Positions 8,329 through 16,077 of a stretch of 42,904 nt of DNA are shown in pieces. This stretch comes from Clostridiales bacterium. GTDB lineage: Bacteria > Bacillota > Clostridia > Lachnospirales > Lachnospiraceae. Within the stretch, counting starts at the first letter, position 1, and each line of letters starts with the position of its first letter. A model generated the notes under the pieces. The model did no database searches. It was not told the origin of the DNA and saw only the letters and a program-made list of their open reading frames with translations. The position numbers and the translations under genes are program-made. Location: NCBI GenBank assembly GCA_012519905.1, contig JAAYPG010000141.1, positions 1 through 42,904 on the forward strand, written 5' to 3'.

Positions 8329-10113
8329 CTACCTCTTTTTTACCTCTATACCCAGCTCCTTAAGCTGCTTATCATCCACGGTATTGGGTGCTTCTGTCAT
8401 TAGACAAGAGGCATCCTTTACCTTCGGAAAGGCAATGACATCACGAATGCTGTCCTCTTTGGCCATTAGCATTATTAAGCGGTCAAGTCCATATGCTAGA
8501 CCTGCATGAGGGGGAACGCCAAGTTTAAATGCATTTAGCAAAAATCCGAATCTTTCGTATGCAGCCTCCTTAGTGAAGCCAAGAACCTCAAACATCTTTT
8601 CCTGAATTTCACTCTGATATATTCTTACGGAGCCTCCACCAATCTCTGTTCCATTTAATACTATATCATAAGCCTTTGCCCTAACCTTACCTGGATCAGT
8701 ATCTAATAAATGCAGGTCCTCATCCATAGGCATGGTAAATGGGTGATGCTTCGCAACAAATCTCTTATCCTCCTCAGAGTACTCAAGAAGAGGGAACTCG
8801 GTGACCCATAGGAATTTATAATCATCCTTATCCAAGAGCTCTAGATTCCTAGCTAGCTCCAGCCTCAAATTACCCAGTACAGCAAATACGATTTCATCTT
8901 CATCAGCTGCAAAAAATAGTAGATCCCCTGCTTTACCATTCATAGCCTTTACCAGCCCGTCCAGCTGGTCCTCTGTCATAAATTTAGCAAAGGAAGACTT
9001 ATAGGAACCATCCTCATTTATAGCAAGATATGCTAGTCCCTTTGCCCCAAAATCCTTGACGTAATCTATTAAGGCATCTATCTTCTTTCTGGGCATAGCG
9101 GCTTGGCCCTCTGCATTTATACCACGAACTGAGCCACCCTTTTCAAGGGCAGAGGTAAATACCCCAAATCCACAGTCCTTTACTTGCTCAGACACATTCA
9201 CAAGCTCCAGACCAAAGCGAATATCTGGCTTGTCAGATCCGAATCTGTCCATAGCCTCTGCATAGGTCATCCTCTGTATGGGAAGCTCTATATCAATTCC
9301 TATACTTTCCTTAAACATCTTCTGTAGGAGTCTTTCATTTACATCAATAACATCATCCACGTCCACAAAGGATAACTCCATGTCTATCTGTGTAAACTCT
9401 GGCTGACGATCCGCTCTTAAGTCTTCATCACGGAAGCATTTTGCCAGCTGGAAATACCTATCATAGCCAGCACACATAAGTAGTTGCTTAAAAAGCTGTG
9501 GCGATTGTGGAAGGGCATAAAAGTTCCCAGGATGCACACGGCTTGGAACTAGATAATCCCTAGCTCCCTCAGGTGTACTTTTGGTAAGCATAGGGGTTTC
9601 AATCTCCAAAAATCCCTCTTCTGTTAAGAAGCTACGAGTAATATTAGCAACCTTACTTCTAAGCATAAGATTTCTCTGAAGATCTGGCCTTCTAAGATCC
9701 AAATATCTATACTTGAGCCTTAAATCCTCTTTAGTCTTACTATCCTCTTCAACAGGAAAAGGAGGAGTATCAGCTTCAGACAGAATTCTAAGCTCATTTG
9801 CTCTTATCTCAATATCACCTGTCTTTAAATCCTTATTAACAGCACCAGATCTGGCTTCAACCTTTCCTACTACTGCAATAACATATTCACTTCTTATATG
9901 CTCTGCCTTTTCAAATCCTTCGCTTCCAACATCACTTTCCTCAAAAATAATCTGCAGGATTCCAGAACGGTCCCTTAAATCTACAAATATAATTCCGCCT
10001 TTATTTCTACTTTTTTGTACCCATCCCATTACAGTAACCGTTTCTCCTATATTACGATTAGATAATTCGGTACACCTATGGCTTCTGCGTAAGCCCTTCA
10101 TTGATTCTGCCAT
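8329..10113 (-). CDS. aspS: Aspartyl-tRNA synthetase
   Basis: 594-aa class II synthetase that charges tRNA-Asp. Domains in order: N-terminal OB anticodon-binding domain (from RRSHRCTELS to about residue 110); catalytic core with STPEGARDYLVPSR, QSPQLFKQLLM and motif 2 FRDEDLRADRQPEFTQID; the bacterial GAD insertion (about 290-410); motif 3 GLAYGLDRLIM near the C-terminus. Length is normal for bacterial AspRS. I chose ATG at 10113 with GAGGTGA (10122-10128) rather than the longer frame to 10149, which would run into the preceding gene. It follows the Dabb gene by 16 bp. Confidence 0.97.
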   Translation of the reverse strand: MAESMKGLRRSHRCTELSNRNIGETVTVMGWVQKSRNKGGIIFVDLRDRSGILQIIFEESDVGSEGFEKAEHIRSEYVIAVVGKVEARSGAVNKDLKTGDIEIRANELRILSEADTPPFPVEEDSKTKEDLRLKYRYLDLRRPDLQRNLMLRSKVANITRSFLTEEGFLEIETPMLTKSTPEGARDYLVPSRVHPGNFYALPQSPQLFKQLLMCAGYDRYFQLAKCFRDEDLRADRQPEFTQIDMELSFVDVDDVIDVNERLLQKMFKESIGIDIELPIQRMTYAEAMDRFGSDKPDIRFGLELVNVSEQVKDCGFGVFTSALEKGGSVRGINAEGQAAMPRKKIDALIDYVKDFGAKGLAYLAINEDGSYKSSFAKFMTEDQLDGLVKAMNGKAGDLLFFAADEDEIVFAVLGNLRLELARNLELLDKDDYKFLWVTEFPLLEYSEEDKRFVAKHHPFTMPMDEDLHLLDTDPGKVRAKAYDIVLNGTEIGGGSVRIYQSEIQEKMFEVLGFTKEAAYERFGFLLNAFKLGVPPHAGLAYGLDRLIMLMAKEDSIRDVIAFPKVKDASCLMTEAPNTVDDKQLKELGIEVKKR

Positions 10114-10129
10114 TCTTCTAATCACCTCT

Positions 10130-10435
10130 TTATTCGAAATAGTAATCAAAGCATTTTCTATTACAGGTTCTAGGTCTTACCACATAGGTTCCAACCCTTT
10201 CGTGTTCAGGATGTGTTTGGTATGCCTTATATGCATCCTCATCTACAAATACCGAATCCAGTAATATATCCGCTTCAGATGAAAACATTGCATTTGTTAA
10301 AACATTTATTGATACGATTCCATCAATAAGATTCTTTAGATTTTCTAATTCCTTCTTGATTTCCTCACCATAGACCCTCATTTCATCCTCTGAATATTCC
10401 TCTCTAAAATCCCAAGCCACAATATGTCTAATCAC
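10130..10435 (-). CDS. Dabb (stress-responsive alpha/beta barrel) family protein
   Basis: 101-aa dimeric ferredoxin-like barrel protein. It begins MIRHIVAWDFREEYSEDE and has LDSVFVDEDAYKAYQTHPEH, the most recognisable Dabb signature. Members are mostly uncharacterised; some bind small hydrophobic molecules. Translation starts at GTG 10435, with GGAGGAG upstream (10438-10446 region). The aspS SD lies just after its stop codon, so the two are probably translated from one message. It sits between the esterase gene and aspS inside a block that is often hisS-aspS without insertions. Confidence 0.85.
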   Translation of the reverse strand: MIRHIVAWDFREEYSEDEMRVYGEEIKKELENLKNLIDGIVSINVLTNAMFSSEADILLDSVFVDEDAYKAYQTHPEHERVGTYVVRPRTCNRKCFDYYFE

Positions 10436-10492
10436 ATTGTCTCCTCCTTATCATGCTATAATTATGGACTAATCATATTAATAATGTAAAGC

Positions 10493-12370
10493 TTAAGTTA
10501 TAAATGGGGATGCCGGTAGACCTTCCTTATTAAATAAGTTAGCCCTTTCCGGATTATCGGCCCATGCATAACGGACCTTTTGAGGACTTATGACCTTATT
10601 GCTGCTTACAACAATACATTCGCCCTCTATAGTTGCCTCTGCTGGATGAAAAACTCCGTCTTCACCAGCGATTTCAAAAGTCTCTAATTTATCACCCTGT
10701 ATAAGTAGGCCACTACCAATATAGTCAAAGTAAAGCTTTGCCTTCTTATCCTCTACTATCATATCCTTATATATCGGCCCACTACACACATTGTCTTCTC
10801 CATACATATCCTTTAGAGCCCACAGGGCAAGTCTTTCGCCAACACTCTTCTTGTTCCATGGATGTAAATCATTATACATACCTACATCTATAGTAACTGC
10901 CATTCCTGTGTTAGGGTTTTCCATTACCTGCCTTTGAGCTTCTCTAACCTGCGCCCAACCGCTAACCTCTGGCTCAAATCTCCATTGACTATAGTTAGCC
11001 AGCTGAACATAGTAAAATGGTAGCTTGGGGCTGTCCCATAGTTTGCGCCAATCGCTTATAACAGTCTCAAATAGTTCCTTATAATCATAAGGATATCCTG
11101 TGTTAGATTCGCCCTGATACCACAGCACCCCCGTCACCTTATAATTACGTAAAGGATAAATCATACCATTATAAACTCCCGTAGGCTTATATTGGAAGAA
11201 GGTACTGGGACCTTGGGGTTTTGTAAAAGCACCAACCTTATATCTCCAGACTCCGGATATAGGAAGTTCTTCACCATCTACTTTAATAAAATATGGCATA
11301 TCTGGCACAAAGCCACCAATACTGTGGGTCATAATCAAGCGCACTGTTATGTTATTCTTACCTGCTTTTAACAAACCCTCAGGGATTAAATAGCGTCTGG
11401 GAGGGTACATATATCCTGTATTCCCAACTTTAACACCATTTATGTAGGTGTCATCTCCATCCACAAGACTGCCCAGGTATAGCTTTCCTTCCTTTCCAGC
11501 CATATGGTCTGGAATATCAACCTCTTTCCTGAACCACACTGTGCCTCGGATAGGCTCTAGCTCTGTACCATGAAAGCCTGCAGGAAGTTGGATATCCTTC
11601 CAGTCATTTTCCTTGATATTCTCACTATACCAAGGTTCATCCTTTAGGCCTTCATCTGCCTCATAGAGCTCATGATACCAATTGTTATTGTTTTCATTCT
11701 CCCTCTCCATAGTATCCTGAACATAGGAATCATCCTTGCACATACTCAGGATTTCTTTAAATCTGTCAAATCTCATAAGGGAGCCTTCACTTATCCATGC
11801 CTCTGCCGGTGTTCCCCCTATGGCTGTAAACAATAATCCAATAGGTATCTTATGTTTGTCATATATCTTCTTAGAAAAGAAATAGCCTATTGCACTAAAG
11901 CTATATATGGACTCAGCTGTAACTGGAACCCAGCTACCATCACTAAGCTCCTCTTCGGGTCCATGAAAATCATAGACCATGGGTACTGTAAATTGTCTGA
12001 TCTCTGGAATATCTACACCCTTTACCTCATCTTCAAATAAATCAAGGGTTCTTTCTACTGGAATCTGCATATTGGATTGGCCTGCCAATACCCATACGTC
12101 ACCTACTAGAATGTCCTTAATATGCTTATCTTCACCTTCGTGGTGTATGTCCATAACATAAGGTCCGCCTGGCTTTAGATTGCCTAAGTCAATCTCCCAG
12201 CTTCCATCAGCCTGAACCATGATAACATAATCCTGCTGCATAAAAGTCAGTCTTAACTCCTTACCAGGAACACCCTTTCCCCATATCTTCACGATGGAAT
12301 TTCTTTGTAGAATCATTCCATCGCTTATTAAGGGCGATAACCAAATATTACTTGCATCTTCTTTCTTCAT
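10493..12370 (-). CDS. Sialate O-acetylesterase-like carbohydrate esterase (SASA domain)
   Basis: 625-aa SGNH-type esterase. VLAGQSNMQIPVERT carries the nucleophile Ser (about residue 98), GVLWYQGESNTG is the block III-like motif, and YNDLHPWNKKSVGERLA supplies the Asp/His pair. A jelly-roll insert resembling a sugar-binding domain (about residues 230-380: WFRKEVDIPDH, INGVKVGNTGYMYPPRRY) splits the catalytic part, as in large SASA esterases. It probably removes acetyl groups from sialic acid or plant polysaccharides. No signal peptide is visible, so it may act inside the cell on imported oligosaccharides. ATG at 12370 with AGGAG. It is an unusual neighbour for hisS (40 bp upstream). Confidence 0.88.
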   Translation of the reverse strand: MKKEDASNIWLSPLISDGMILQRNSIVKIWGKGVPGKELRLTFMQQDYVIMVQADGSWEIDLGNLKPGGPYVMDIHHEGEDKHIKDILVGDVWVLAGQSNMQIPVERTLDLFEDEVKGVDIPEIRQFTVPMVYDFHGPEEELSDGSWVPVTAESIYSFSAIGYFFSKKIYDKHKIPIGLLFTAIGGTPAEAWISEGSLMRFDRFKEILSMCKDDSYVQDTMERENENNNNWYHELYEADEGLKDEPWYSENIKENDWKDIQLPAGFHGTELEPIRGTVWFRKEVDIPDHMAGKEGKLYLGSLVDGDDTYINGVKVGNTGYMYPPRRYLIPEGLLKAGKNNITVRLIMTHSIGGFVPDMPYFIKVDGEELPISGVWRYKVGAFTKPQGPSTFFQYKPTGVYNGMIYPLRNYKVTGVLWYQGESNTGYPYDYKELFETVISDWRKLWDSPKLPFYYVQLANYSQWRFEPEVSGWAQVREAQRQVMENPNTGMAVTIDVGMYNDLHPWNKKSVGERLALWALKDMYGEDNVCSGPIYKDMIVEDKKAKLYFDYIGSGLLIQGDKLETFEIAGEDGVFHPAEATIEGECIVVSSNKVISPQKVRYAWADNPERANLFNKEGLPASPFIT

Positions 12371-12410
12371 AGGTCTCCTCTCTATCCCATTAAATGCTCT
12401 GCTCTTTTGT

Positions 12411-13661
12411 CTATATCATCCTTAAATGCTCAGCTATTTTGTCTAAGTCAACCTCCGTCTGATTGCCTGAGTCCATATTTTTTATATGAGCCTTTCCTGC
12501 TGCCAATTCATCAGCACCAATGATTACTGTATTTAATGCACCTATTTTATTGGCATATTTCATCTGTGCCTTTACACTTCTGTCCATGTAATCAGTTTCC
12601 ACTATAAGACCTTTTTGTCTCAGCTTTTTAACCAAACCATAGGCCGCAGCTTTTGATTCCTTACCCAGTATGCCTACATAAAGGTCCACTGCAGGTTCAT
12701 CGGCCAGCTTCACTCCTTCTGCATTTAACTCCTTTATAATCCTCTCTATGCCAAATCCAAAACCAACGGCAGGAATATCCTGCTTTTCATCAATCTCATT
12801 GATTAGATTATCGTATCTTCCGCCTCCACACAGAGTAAGCCCTTCACTATTGATAAATTCAAATACTGTCTTAGTATAATAATCCAAACCTCTTACAATC
12901 CCTGAATCCACCTTATAAGGAATCTTCATTTCATTTAGAAGGCTCTGCAGCTCATTAAAATGTTCCCTGCATTCCTCATCCAGATAATCAATTGTTCTTG
13001 GAGCACTCTTAATAATCTCTCCACATGTGGGCACCTTGCAGTCAAGAACACGAAGAGGATTCTTCTGCATCCTCTCTCTACAGGTGCTACATAATTCATT
13101 TTCATGCTCCTTAAGGAAGCTAAGCAAAGCCTCATTATAGGTTTTTCTGCAGCTTTTACATCCGATACTATTGATATATAGGTTCACTCCCTTTAGGCCA
13201 AGTTTATCCATAAATTCAGTCAATAGGCTAATAATCTCTATCTCTGCTAAAGGACTTGCAGAGCCAAAGAATTCAACACCAAACTGATGATGTTGCCTAA
13301 ACCTGCCACTTTGAGGATTCTCATATCGAAATGCTTGAGTGATGTAAAAAAGCTTTGTAGGCTGGGCCTCTGCATATAGATTGTTCTCTAAATAGGCACG
13401 GACAGCACCTGCGGTTCCCTCTGGCTTTAGGGTTATACTACGATCACCTTTGTCCTGAAAGGTATACATCTCCTTTTGTACCACATCAGTTGTTTCTCCT
13501 ACACCTCTTTGAAAGAGGATTGTATGCTCAAATGCTGGCGTAATAATCTCCTTGATATGGTATGCCTTACATAACTCCCGCGCAATCTCTTCAATAATGG
13601 TCCTTTTATACATATCCGGCCCATACCAATCCTGAGTTCCCTTCGGTCTTTTTGTAATCAT
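12411..13661 (-). CDS. hisS: Histidyl-tRNA synthetase
   Basis: 416-aa class II synthetase. The N-terminal [11 protein letters not shown], motif 2 [20 protein letters not shown], histidine-A-type [13 protein letters not shown], motif 3 GGGRYDNLI and GFGFGIERI, and the C-terminal anticodon-binding domain (from about residue 325) are all present. It is a little unusual in having four Cys (CKSC...CSTC) in the insertion near residues 165-190, a possible zinc knuckle seen in many Firmicutes HisRS. ATG at 13661 follows AGGAGG (13668-13673); TTG at 13667 lies against that SD and is rejected. Expression probably depends on the promoter at 13790-13818 and the repeated leader. Confidence 0.97.
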   Translation of the reverse strand: MITKRPKGTQDWYGPDMYKRTIIEEIARELCKAYHIKEIITPAFEHTILFQRGVGETTDVVQKEMYTFQDKGDRSITLKPEGTAGAVRAYLENNLYAEAQPTKLFYITQAFRYENPQSGRFRQHHQFGVEFFGSASPLAEIEIISLLTEFMDKLGLKGVNLYINSIGCKSCRKTYNEALLSFLKEHENELCSTCRERMQKNPLRVLDCKVPTCGEIIKSAPRTIDYLDEECREHFNELQSLLNEMKIPYKVDSGIVRGLDYYTKTVFEFINSEGLTLCGGGRYDNLINEIDEKQDIPAVGFGFGIERIIKELNAEGVKLADEPAVDLYVGILGKESKAAAYGLVKKLRQKGLIVETDYMDRSVKAQMKYANKIGALNTVIIGADELAAGKAHIKNMDSGNQTEVDLDKIAEHLRMI

Positions 13662-13667
13662 TTTCAA

Positions 13668-13767
13668 TCCTCCTCAATAAATAATAATATGATTCTAATT
13701 ACAACGGAGGATTTTCCTCCTCAATAAATTATATTATGCTTCAACTTACAACGGAGGATTTTCCTCC
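13668..13767 (-). repeat. 47-bp tandem repeat in the hisS leader with two SD/anti-SD hairpins
   Basis: The SD block of hisS (TCCTCCTCAATAAAT on the plus strand, from 13668) recurs at 13715 and, in part, at 13762, an exact 47-nt period. Copies 13668-13714 and 13715-13761 differ at 5 of 47 positions, all in the AT-rich linker. Each duplicated unit also holds a palindrome on the mRNA, GGAGGAAAATCCTCC (13706-13720 and 13753-13767): an SD-like arm, a 3-nt loop and an anti-SD arm. The anti-SD arms could pair with their own SD-like arm or with the true hisS SD. No T-box sequence (GGGTGGNACC) is present. A translational switch or ribosome-decoy leader is plausible but inferred. Confidence 0.85.
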
Positions 13768-13789
13768 TCTAACAATTTTTGTTTCATAT

Positions 13790-13818
13790 ATTATAAGGTT
13801 AACACTCTGAAAGTGCAA
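13790..13818 (-). promoter_or_regulatory. Sigma-A promoter of hisS
   Basis: TTGCAC (13813-13818), 17-bp spacer, TATAAT (13790-13795) on the minus strand. Predicted start near 13783, which puts both hairpin repeats in a leader of about 120 nt. The promoter lies in the 195-bp gap after hemZ, so hisS can be transcribed apart from the upstream genes. Confidence 0.75.
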
Positions 13819-13856
13819 TATCGGATAATATATTATAGATGTCATATATGTTATAC

Positions 13857-15365
13857 CTATAAATCAGGATTCTTAGATAAAAAATCCTTTTTCCTTCTTA
13901 TCATCTCATCAATTCTACTGATGTAGTCTTTAGGACTCTTAACATTATCCACTCGCTCAATATGTTTTCTATTGTGGAAGACGAACTTAGACATGGCACC
14001 AGCCCCAAAAGCTAGAATTGTCTGTTTTTCTTCCATTATTAATATATTATATAAGCCTTCCTTGCCATGTTTTGCATAGCCTATGTTCTCAAGATTATCT
14101 GCCATATTCTTTTGTCTATAAAGATAATAGGGGAGATAATTATTATCCCTCATAAAGTCCTTTGTGATCTGAAGCATCTTGGGAACATCTTCAGCCCTAA
14201 GACCCTTATAGCTTTCTATCTCAGTATTCAGTCGGGCCGCTCGCTTTATAGCCAGAGTATGGACTGTAAGGCTATCGGGATTAAGTAGCTTAATCTTATC
14301 AAGAGTATCTATAACATCATCAGGAGTCTCTCCAGGAAGTCCTATGATTATATCCATGTTAATGTTCTCATGGCCGCTATCTCTTGCCATCTGAAATGCC
14401 TGGTCAATTTGAGATATGGTATGCCCTCTTCCTATTAAATCTAAAGTTCTTTGTTGCATAGTCTGAGGATTAATGGATATTCTATCAACACCCCATTTTT
14501 TTAGAAGGTCAAGCTTTTCCTTGGTTATACTATCCGGCCGTCCTGCCTCTACACAAAACTCTCTAACATGGGTAAAATCAAAAGACTCCCTAATAAGTCC
14601 TAGCAACCGATCCAGCTGCTTAGCTGATAGGGAGGTTGGAGTACCTCCACCCAGGTAGACTGTAGATAGCTTTCTATTAGGTAAGCAGCTAGCACCATAG
14701 CTTATTTCCTTTTCTAAAGCATCCAGATAACTATCTACAAGATCAGCATATCTTTCTATCGAAAATGATGGAAATGAACAGTATAGACAAGTACTTGGAC
14801 AAAATGGAATACCAATATAGATGCTATATCCAGATCTATAGTCTAGCTCTTTAAGAAGCTGCATTTCTCGTCGTGCAATAAGTATACTTGTATTTATTCT
14901 ATCCTCAGAGCAGAGATATTCCTGCCCCATCCACCTATATATCCCTTCCTCATCTATGCCATCCTCTAGCATTTCATATACAAGCTTGGTAGGCCTAATA
15001 CCTGTTAGTATTCCCCATGGAAGTTCCTTTTCTGTTAAGTTTGATAACATCTTATAGAGTAAGCGCTTCATTGCATTCTTATATGCTGGCCTCTCCTTAA
15101 CAGGGTCTGGTGTATGAACAAAGGAGTTATAATCTGCTCCCTGACTATCTTTAATTTTAATATTGACTCTATCCTTTTCAAATTCAATATTAATAGTAAT
15201 AAGAGTTAAGGACGAATCCTTTATGCTACCGTCAGGATCGGAAGGTTGATAGGCAATTAAAGCAGATTTGTCCACTATCTCTATGCTTACATCGGGATAA
15301 AAGGATTTGACAATTGGGCGGACATCATTATCATATGCCCTATCTGATAATATTATATAAATCAT
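13857..15365 (-). CDS. hemZ: Coproporphyrinogen dehydrogenase-like radical SAM protein (HemZ)
   Basis: 502-aa radical SAM enzyme of the oxygen-independent coproporphyrinogen III oxidase (HemN-like) group. The CxxxCxxC cluster is at Cys189, Cys193 and Cys196 (IPFCPSTCLYCSF), followed by YLGGGTPTSL, EAGRPDSIT, RISINPQTMQ and IIGLPGETPDD. A roughly 170-residue N-terminal extension before the radical SAM core is typical of HemZ-type proteins. True substrates of HemZ are uncertain, and many anaerobes with this gene lack a full haem pathway. ATG at 15365 with AAAGGAG (15371-15377); this SD lies at the end of the MBL gene, so the two are coupled. The longer frame to 15404 is rejected. Confidence 0.88.
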   Translation of the reverse strand: MIYIILSDRAYDNDVRPIVKSFYPDVSIEIVDKSALIAYQPSDPDGSIKDSSLTLITINIEFEKDRVNIKIKDSQGADYNSFVHTPDPVKERPAYKNAMKRLLYKMLSNLTEKELPWGILTGIRPTKLVYEMLEDGIDEEGIYRWMGQEYLCSEDRINTSILIARREMQLLKELDYRSGYSIYIGIPFCPSTCLYCSFPSFSIERYADLVDSYLDALEKEISYGASCLPNRKLSTVYLGGGTPTSLSAKQLDRLLGLIRESFDFTHVREFCVEAGRPDSITKEKLDLLKKWGVDRISINPQTMQQRTLDLIGRGHTISQIDQAFQMARDSGHENINMDIIIGLPGETPDDVIDTLDKIKLLNPDSLTVHTLAIKRAARLNTEIESYKGLRAEDVPKMLQITKDFMRDNNYLPYYLYRQKNMADNLENIGYAKHGKEGLYNILIMEEKQTILAFGAGAMSKFVFHNRKHIERVDNVKSPKDYISRIDEMIRRKKDFLSKNPDL

Positions 15366-15375
15366 TGTTACTCCT

Positions 15376-16005
15376 TTATAGATAAGGATTATTCTGTCTT
15401 TCATGGCCTATAGTAGTCGGCCTTCCGTGTCCAGGATATAGCTCTATATTATCAGCAAGTACCATAAGCTGATTATGAATAGATTCAGTCAGTGTATTCT
15501 TATTACCAGTAGGAAAATCAGTCCTACCAACACTTTCGTAAAATATGGTGTCACCAGTAAATATCATCCCATGCTCCAATAGATGGTAGCATACTCCTCC
15601 TTGGGTATGCCCAGGAGTGTGTATCACCTGCCAGGATAAACCGGCTATATTAAATACATCCTTATCCTTAATCATTATATCCTGTTGAAGGCTTACTTCA
15701 CCGCCAACAAGTGCTGATGCATTTAACTCAGGATTACTTAATAGTTCTGTCTCAGCCTCATGGGCATATACAGGTGCATCAGTAAGACCTTTAAGCTCTG
15801 CTACTGCACTTATATGGTCAAAATGACCGTGGGTAAGGAATATCGCCTTACATTCCAGGTCATTATCTTTAAGATATTTTTCAATTTTATAGACATCATC
15901 ACCGGGATCAATAACAACTACTTCCTTTGATTCCCGGTCTCCTACTATATAGCAATTATTCTGTACCATTCCCAGTACAAGCGTCTTAATATTAACCTTT
16001 CTCAC
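15376..16005 (-). CDS. MBL-fold metallo-hydrolase (glyoxalase II-like)
   Basis: 209-aa metallo-beta-lactamase-fold hydrolase. THGHFDHIS is the HxHxDH metal motif; HTPGHTQGGVCY, FTGDTIFYESVGRTDFP and a final PGHGRPTTIGHE complete the dinuclear metal site. It belongs to the YqgX/GloB-like group, possibly a hydroxyacylglutathione-hydrolase-type or general thioester hydrolase; the substrate is unknown. GTG at 16005 is preceded by GAGAGG about 6 nt upstream; a GTG at 16023 lacks an SD. It lies between relA and hemZ, a conserved place in Clostridia. Confidence 0.87.
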   Translation of the reverse strand: MRKVNIKTLVLGMVQNNCYIVGDRESKEVVVIDPGDDVYKIEKYLKDNDLECKAIFLTHGHFDHISAVAELKGLTDAPVYAHEAETELLSNPELNASALVGGEVSLQQDIMIKDKDVFNIAGLSWQVIHTPGHTQGGVCYHLLEHGMIFTGDTIFYESVGRTDFPTGNKNTLTESIHNQLMVLADNIELYPGHGRPTTIGHERQNNPYL

Positions 16006-16077
16006 TTGATAACCTCTCTTCACATAAGCTGATCTGTTTACACTTTGTCCAAGTCAAAAGCTCATAGCCTAGCCATT

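Noticed and set aside
13668-13767. CRISPR array
   Set aside because: Only two to three short repeats with diverged AT-rich linkers between them and an SD function; no cas genes.
13662-13856. T-box riboswitch upstream of hisS
   Set aside because: No GGGTGGNACCGCG-like T-box sequence or specifier stem; the leader instead has the 47-bp repeats.
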